64,000 nucleotides of DNA from Mucilaginibacter terrigena (GTDB lineage: Bacteria > Bacteroidota > Bacteroidia > Sphingobacteriales > Sphingobacteriaceae): contig NZ_SEWG01000004.1 of NCBI RefSeq assembly GCF_004168255.1, positions 496,001 through 560,000 of the forward strand. Direction: 5' to 3'. Of the stretch, positions 61,266 through 64,000 are shown piece after piece. Within the stretch, counting starts at the first letter, position 1. Every line of letters begins with the position of its first letter. The notes under the pieces are model-generated. The model had not been told where the DNA came from. It saw only the letters and a program-made list of their open reading frames with translations, and made no database searches. The position numbers and the translations under genes are program-made.

Positions 61266-63155
61266 TTAGGGTTTAACCTGCATATTGGCACTCAGGAACG
61301 AGTCTATCTCGGCATACATTTCCATCCGGTTGTGGTCGCTTTTAAAATAGGCGCGCTCGTTCTCTTTAAGGCGGTAAGTTACCGGTACGTTACGCTTTTT
61401 AAGTTCGCGCACAAACTGGTTAAGCTCGCTGATATTGGCGCGGGGGTCCTTAGCGCCCTGGAAGATCAGCAGCGGGCTTTTTATTTTATCGGTATGGAAA
61501 ACCGGGGATATAGCCCTTAGCTGGTCGGCTTCTGTTTCGGGGTTGCCAACCATTTCGTAGTTCATTTTAAGGTATGGCTTAAAAAAAGGCGGGGCATCTT
61601 TTAAGTAAGTAAAAAAGTTGATGAGCCCGTATTTAACAATGGCGCAGTTATACATTTCGGGGTGAAATGAAACCCCGTACAAAGCCGAAAAACCACCAAA
61701 ACTACCCCCAAAAATGGCTATCTTTTTTGGGTTGGCTATTTTATTAGCGATAAGCCATTTTACCCCATCGGTAATATCCTGCTGTATTTTGCCGCCCACT
61801 TGCTTAAATCCCGCCGTACGAAATGCTTTACCATACCCCGCCGAGCCGCGGAAGTTGACCTGGAACACCGCGTAGCCACGGTTAGCCAAAAATTGCACTT
61901 CGGCATCGTAATCCCACGAATCACGGCCCCAGATCCCGTCGTGCGGCATAACAACCACCGGCAGGTTTCTTTTTTCCTTCCCTTTGGGGATGGTTAAGTA
62001 ACCGTTTATCAGCATGCCATCGCTGGCTTTAAAAGATACCGGCTGCATATCGCAAAGCTCCGCGGGTTGTATATCGGGGTTTATATCGGCAAGCTTTTTT
62101 AGCTTATTGCTGCTGCGCTCATACAGGTAGTACGAGCCGGGGTTTTTATCGGTCGAACTTACGATCACAAACTTATTCTCGGCGCTGTCGCGGTCTACAA
62201 TATCTATCTGGGTGCCTTTTATTTTAGCTGCGAGGGTGCTGTACACCTTTTCCATATCAGCATCTAAAAAATGTTTTTGGGGCTTGGCTTCTTCCCAGGT
62301 AACCAGTTCTAAACGGCGTTTCACCTTTGAGTAGTTTACATCCAGTATATCGGCCTTATCGCTTGCGTAAACCACCTTTTGCTGCTTACCTGTTTCGGCG
62401 CTTATTTCTATCAGCGCGGTTTTATCGCGGTTAACGTTTGATAACGCGTAGAAATTATTGCTAACCCCGGTAAAGGCAATAGGCTCTACCCTGTCGTTAA
62501 AATTATTTTTGATAATGGGCCTAAACTGCCTTTTATCGTTAGTGCGGTAAAGGATGGTTTCGTTCACCCCGTCAGATACTTTTACCAGCCGGATGCTGCC
62601 ATCCGCGTCGGGGTACCATTTGGTAATATTGCCGGGGTTTATCAGGTAAGGCTTAAGCTCGCCCGTTTTTACGTTAAGGCGAAACACGTCAAAATTAACC
62701 GGGTCGCGCTTGTTCATGGCAACCGTTATAATATCTGGTTGCTGGCGGTTGCGGTTTAGTATGCGTATGCGGGCCTTCTCCAGGTTAAGCAGGCTCTTAA
62801 CTTTTAATGTGGCAACATCAAGCGTGTAGATCTTAAATTCATCCACAGCGATGATATCCTGCGTAAATACTATCTGGTTGTTAAATGTCCAGGTATAATC
62901 GCGTACCGAGTAATCGGTAAAGCCGGTGGCCATTTGCTCGGCACCCGTTACCAGCGATTGGATGTATATATTTTGTTTATCTTTATAAGGCTTTAAATAC
63001 GAGATATATTTACCGTCGGGCGAGATCTTGAAATAGCTGCGCTCGGGTGTCTTAAAAAACGCGCTAACGGGTATTTGCCTCACCTCGTTTTGTTTACAGG
63101 CACAGATAAGTATTATAAAAACAATAATAAAAAATGATCTTAAACGACCCTGCAT
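61266..63155 (-). CDS. S9-family prolyl oligopeptidase-like lipoprotein
   Basis: A 629-residue protein with a possible lipoprotein signal (IILICAC, Cys about 19). The beta-propeller covers about 25-370 and the alpha/beta-hydrolase domain the rest. GGSFGGFSALYG holds the catalytic Ser, GAKDPRANI the Asp and KSDHNRMEMY the His. This group (acylaminoacyl-peptidase/dipeptidyl-peptidase types) cleaves peptides in the periplasm or at the surface. It is immediately upstream of the sensor kinase (6 bases), an operon with the response regulator. I used ATG 63155; a TTG 10 codons upstream lacks support. Confidence 0.85.
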   Translation of the reverse strand: MQGRLRSFFIIVFIILICACKQNEVRQIPVSAFFKTPERSYFKISPDGKYISYLKPYKDKQNIYIQSLVTGAEQMATGFTDYSVRDYTWTFNNQIVFTQDIIAVDEFKIYTLDVATLKVKSLLNLEKARIRILNRNRQQPDIITVAMNKRDPVNFDVFRLNVKTGELKPYLINPGNITKWYPDADGSIRLVKVSDGVNETILYRTNDKRQFRPIIKNNFNDRVEPIAFTGVSNNFYALSNVNRDKTALIEISAETGKQQKVVYASDKADILDVNYSKVKRRLELVTWEEAKPQKHFLDADMEKVYSTLAAKIKGTQIDIVDRDSAENKFVIVSSTDKNPGSYYLYERSSNKLKKLADINPDIQPAELCDMQPVSFKASDGMLINGYLTIPKGKEKRNLPVVVMPHDGIWGRDSWDYDAEVQFLANRGYAVFQVNFRGSAGYGKAFRTAGFKQVGGKIQQDITDGVKWLIANKIANPKKIAIFGGSFGGFSALYGVSFHPEMYNCAIVKYGLINFFTYLKDAPPFFKPYLKMNYEMVGNPETEADQLRAISPVFHTDKIKSPLLIFQGAKDPRANISELNQFVRELKKRNVPVTYRLKENERAYFKSDHNRMEMYAEIDSFLSANMQVKP

Positions 63156-63286
63156 TTGGCTAATCCTAATTGTAAGAGAGGTCAAATTAGTTAATTTAGT
63201 TAATTTTATACATATGTCACTACAATTTTACCCGCTTGTAACGTTACATATAATATACCCCTGCCGGGCTAAAATATAAAAAAAGA

Positions 63287-64000
63287 ATGAAGCGACTGTA
63301 TGTATTTGTGCTGCTGGTATTTATTTGTGTCACAAGCGTTTTAGCGCAAACAAACGACCTGCTGCTGGCCCGGCAATACGCCGCCAACGGCGAACAGCAA
63401 AAGGCGCTTGATATATACCAAAAGTTGTTTAAACAGGATGGGGAGCTTTATTTTCAGCAGTACTTTACTACGCTGATGGGCTTTAAAAAATTTGACGATG
63501 CCGAAAGCGTCGCCAAAAAAATGCTGCGCAAAAACCCCGGTAATAACGAGTACATTATAGCGCTTGGTTCGGTTTATACACAGCAGGGCAACACTGCCAA
63601 GGCCGATGACCTGTACAACGACCTGATCAAAAATATGCCTGCCGACCAGAACGCCATATCGGTAATAGCATCCCAATTTTACCAGAACGCCAATGCCGAC
63701 TACGCCATTAAGATTTTTTTGCAGGGCCGTAAGCTGATACATAATGATGCCGCTTTTGCTTTTGAGCTGATAACCCTTTACCGTTACAAGCGCGATAAGG
63801 TTGCCCTTACCGAAGAATACCTGAACTTTTTACCTGCCAACCCGGTATTTATAAGCCAGGCCGAAAGCACCCTGGCAACCGTATACGAGGGCCCCGAAGA
63901 TTATGATATGCTTAAGGTTGCCCTGCTTAAACGCATCCAAAAAGACCCGCAGCAAATAGTTTACACCAACCTGCTTACCTGGCAGTTTATGCAGCAAAAG
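63287..64000 (+). CDS. Secreted tetratricopeptide-repeat protein, 3' truncated by window edge
   Basis: The open frame runs from ATG 63287 to the window edge, 238 residues so far. A signal peptide MKRLYVFVLLVFICVTSVLAQ opens it, followed by TPR-type repeats: AANGEQQKALDIYQKLF, FKKFDDAESVAKKMLRKNPGNNEYIIALGSVYTQQGNTAKADDLY. No other domain is visible yet. It is probably a periplasmic or outer-membrane-associated protein. It is divergent from the S9 peptidase, with about 130 bases between. Confidence 0.75.
   Translation, partial: MKRLYVFVLLVFICVTSVLAQTNDLLLARQYAANGEQQKALDIYQKLFKQDGELYFQQYFTTLMGFKKFDDAESVAKKMLRKNPGNNEYIIALGSVYTQQGNTAKADDLYNDLIKNMPADQNAISVIASQFYQNANADYAIKIFLQGRKLIHNDAAFAFELITLYRYKRDKVALTEEYLNFLPANPVFISQAESTLATVYEGPEDYDMLKVALLKRIQKDPQQIVYTNLLTWQFMQQK

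Overview
The window looks like a chromosomal segment of a Bacteroidota bacterium of the Sphingobacteriaceae, with Mucilaginibacter or Pedobacter the closest fit by gene style. I base this on a complete gldK-gldL-gldM-gldN cluster plus an SprE/PorW lipoprotein (type IX secretion and gliding), a FTCD-type histidine-degradation operon, an F-type ATPase cluster without atpD and atpC, TAnnTTTG promoter boxes, almost no Shine-Dalgarno sequences, and many AUG starts preceded by AT-rich DNA. The genus is an inference.

Layout. 1-6.5 kb: the tail of a PIN-domain protein, an APH-like kinase, small secreted proteins, an SGNH hydrolase and the topoisomerase IV B subunit parE. 6.5-10.2 kb: an amino-acid permease, then a nagB-PIG-L fusion with a structured leader that may encode a peptide and carries an intrinsic terminator. 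10.3-17.3 kb: the hut operon on the minus strand (marR-hutH-hutU-hutI-ftcD), which turns histidine into glutamate plus formimino/methenyl-folate; a perfect palindrome before marR is a likely operator. 17.4-18.9 kb: a START-like protein, a secreted BSP-family protease and repeats. 18.9-24.8 kb: ATP synthase genes atpZ-(membrane protein)-atpB-E-F-H-A-G on the minus strand. 24.8-32.8 kb, plus strand: a RelE-type toxin-antitoxin pair, sprE/porW, a class A penicillin-binding protein, a four-helix-bundle gene bracketed by inverted repeat arrays, and uvrC. 32.8-41.1 kb, minus strand: a serine hydrolase, gldNMLK, hemD and a DUF4271 membrane protein. 41.2-51.4 kb: housekeeping and accessory genes (hemW, a fasciclin protein, a JmjC-like cupin, a PAS/GAF sensor, a DNA glycosylase, an ArsR-START-DoxX-DUF4256-YdeI operon, a stand-alone IF-3 C-terminal domain, an SMR exporter and a Crp-like regulator). 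51.5-58.8 kb, plus strand: a PfkB kinase, a VWA/MoxR pair, a membrane metallophosphoesterase, a UbiA-like protein with a methyltransferase, and a PIN toxin-antitoxin pair. 58.8-63.2 kb, minus strand: an S9 peptidase, a histidine kinase and a response regulator. The window ends inside a secreted TPR protein.

Two patterns recur across the window and are not explained by the genes. First, six reading frames have an exact TAnnTTTG box ending only 3-5 nt before the AUG, which would give leaderless or near-leaderless mRNAs. Second, five loci carry degenerate 7- or 8-bp tandem arrays in inverted pairs. Three pairs form hairpins inside spacers and two pairs bracket a whole gene (hutI and the four-helix-bundle gene). 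I found no rRNA, tRNA, CRISPR array, insertion sequence or prophage.
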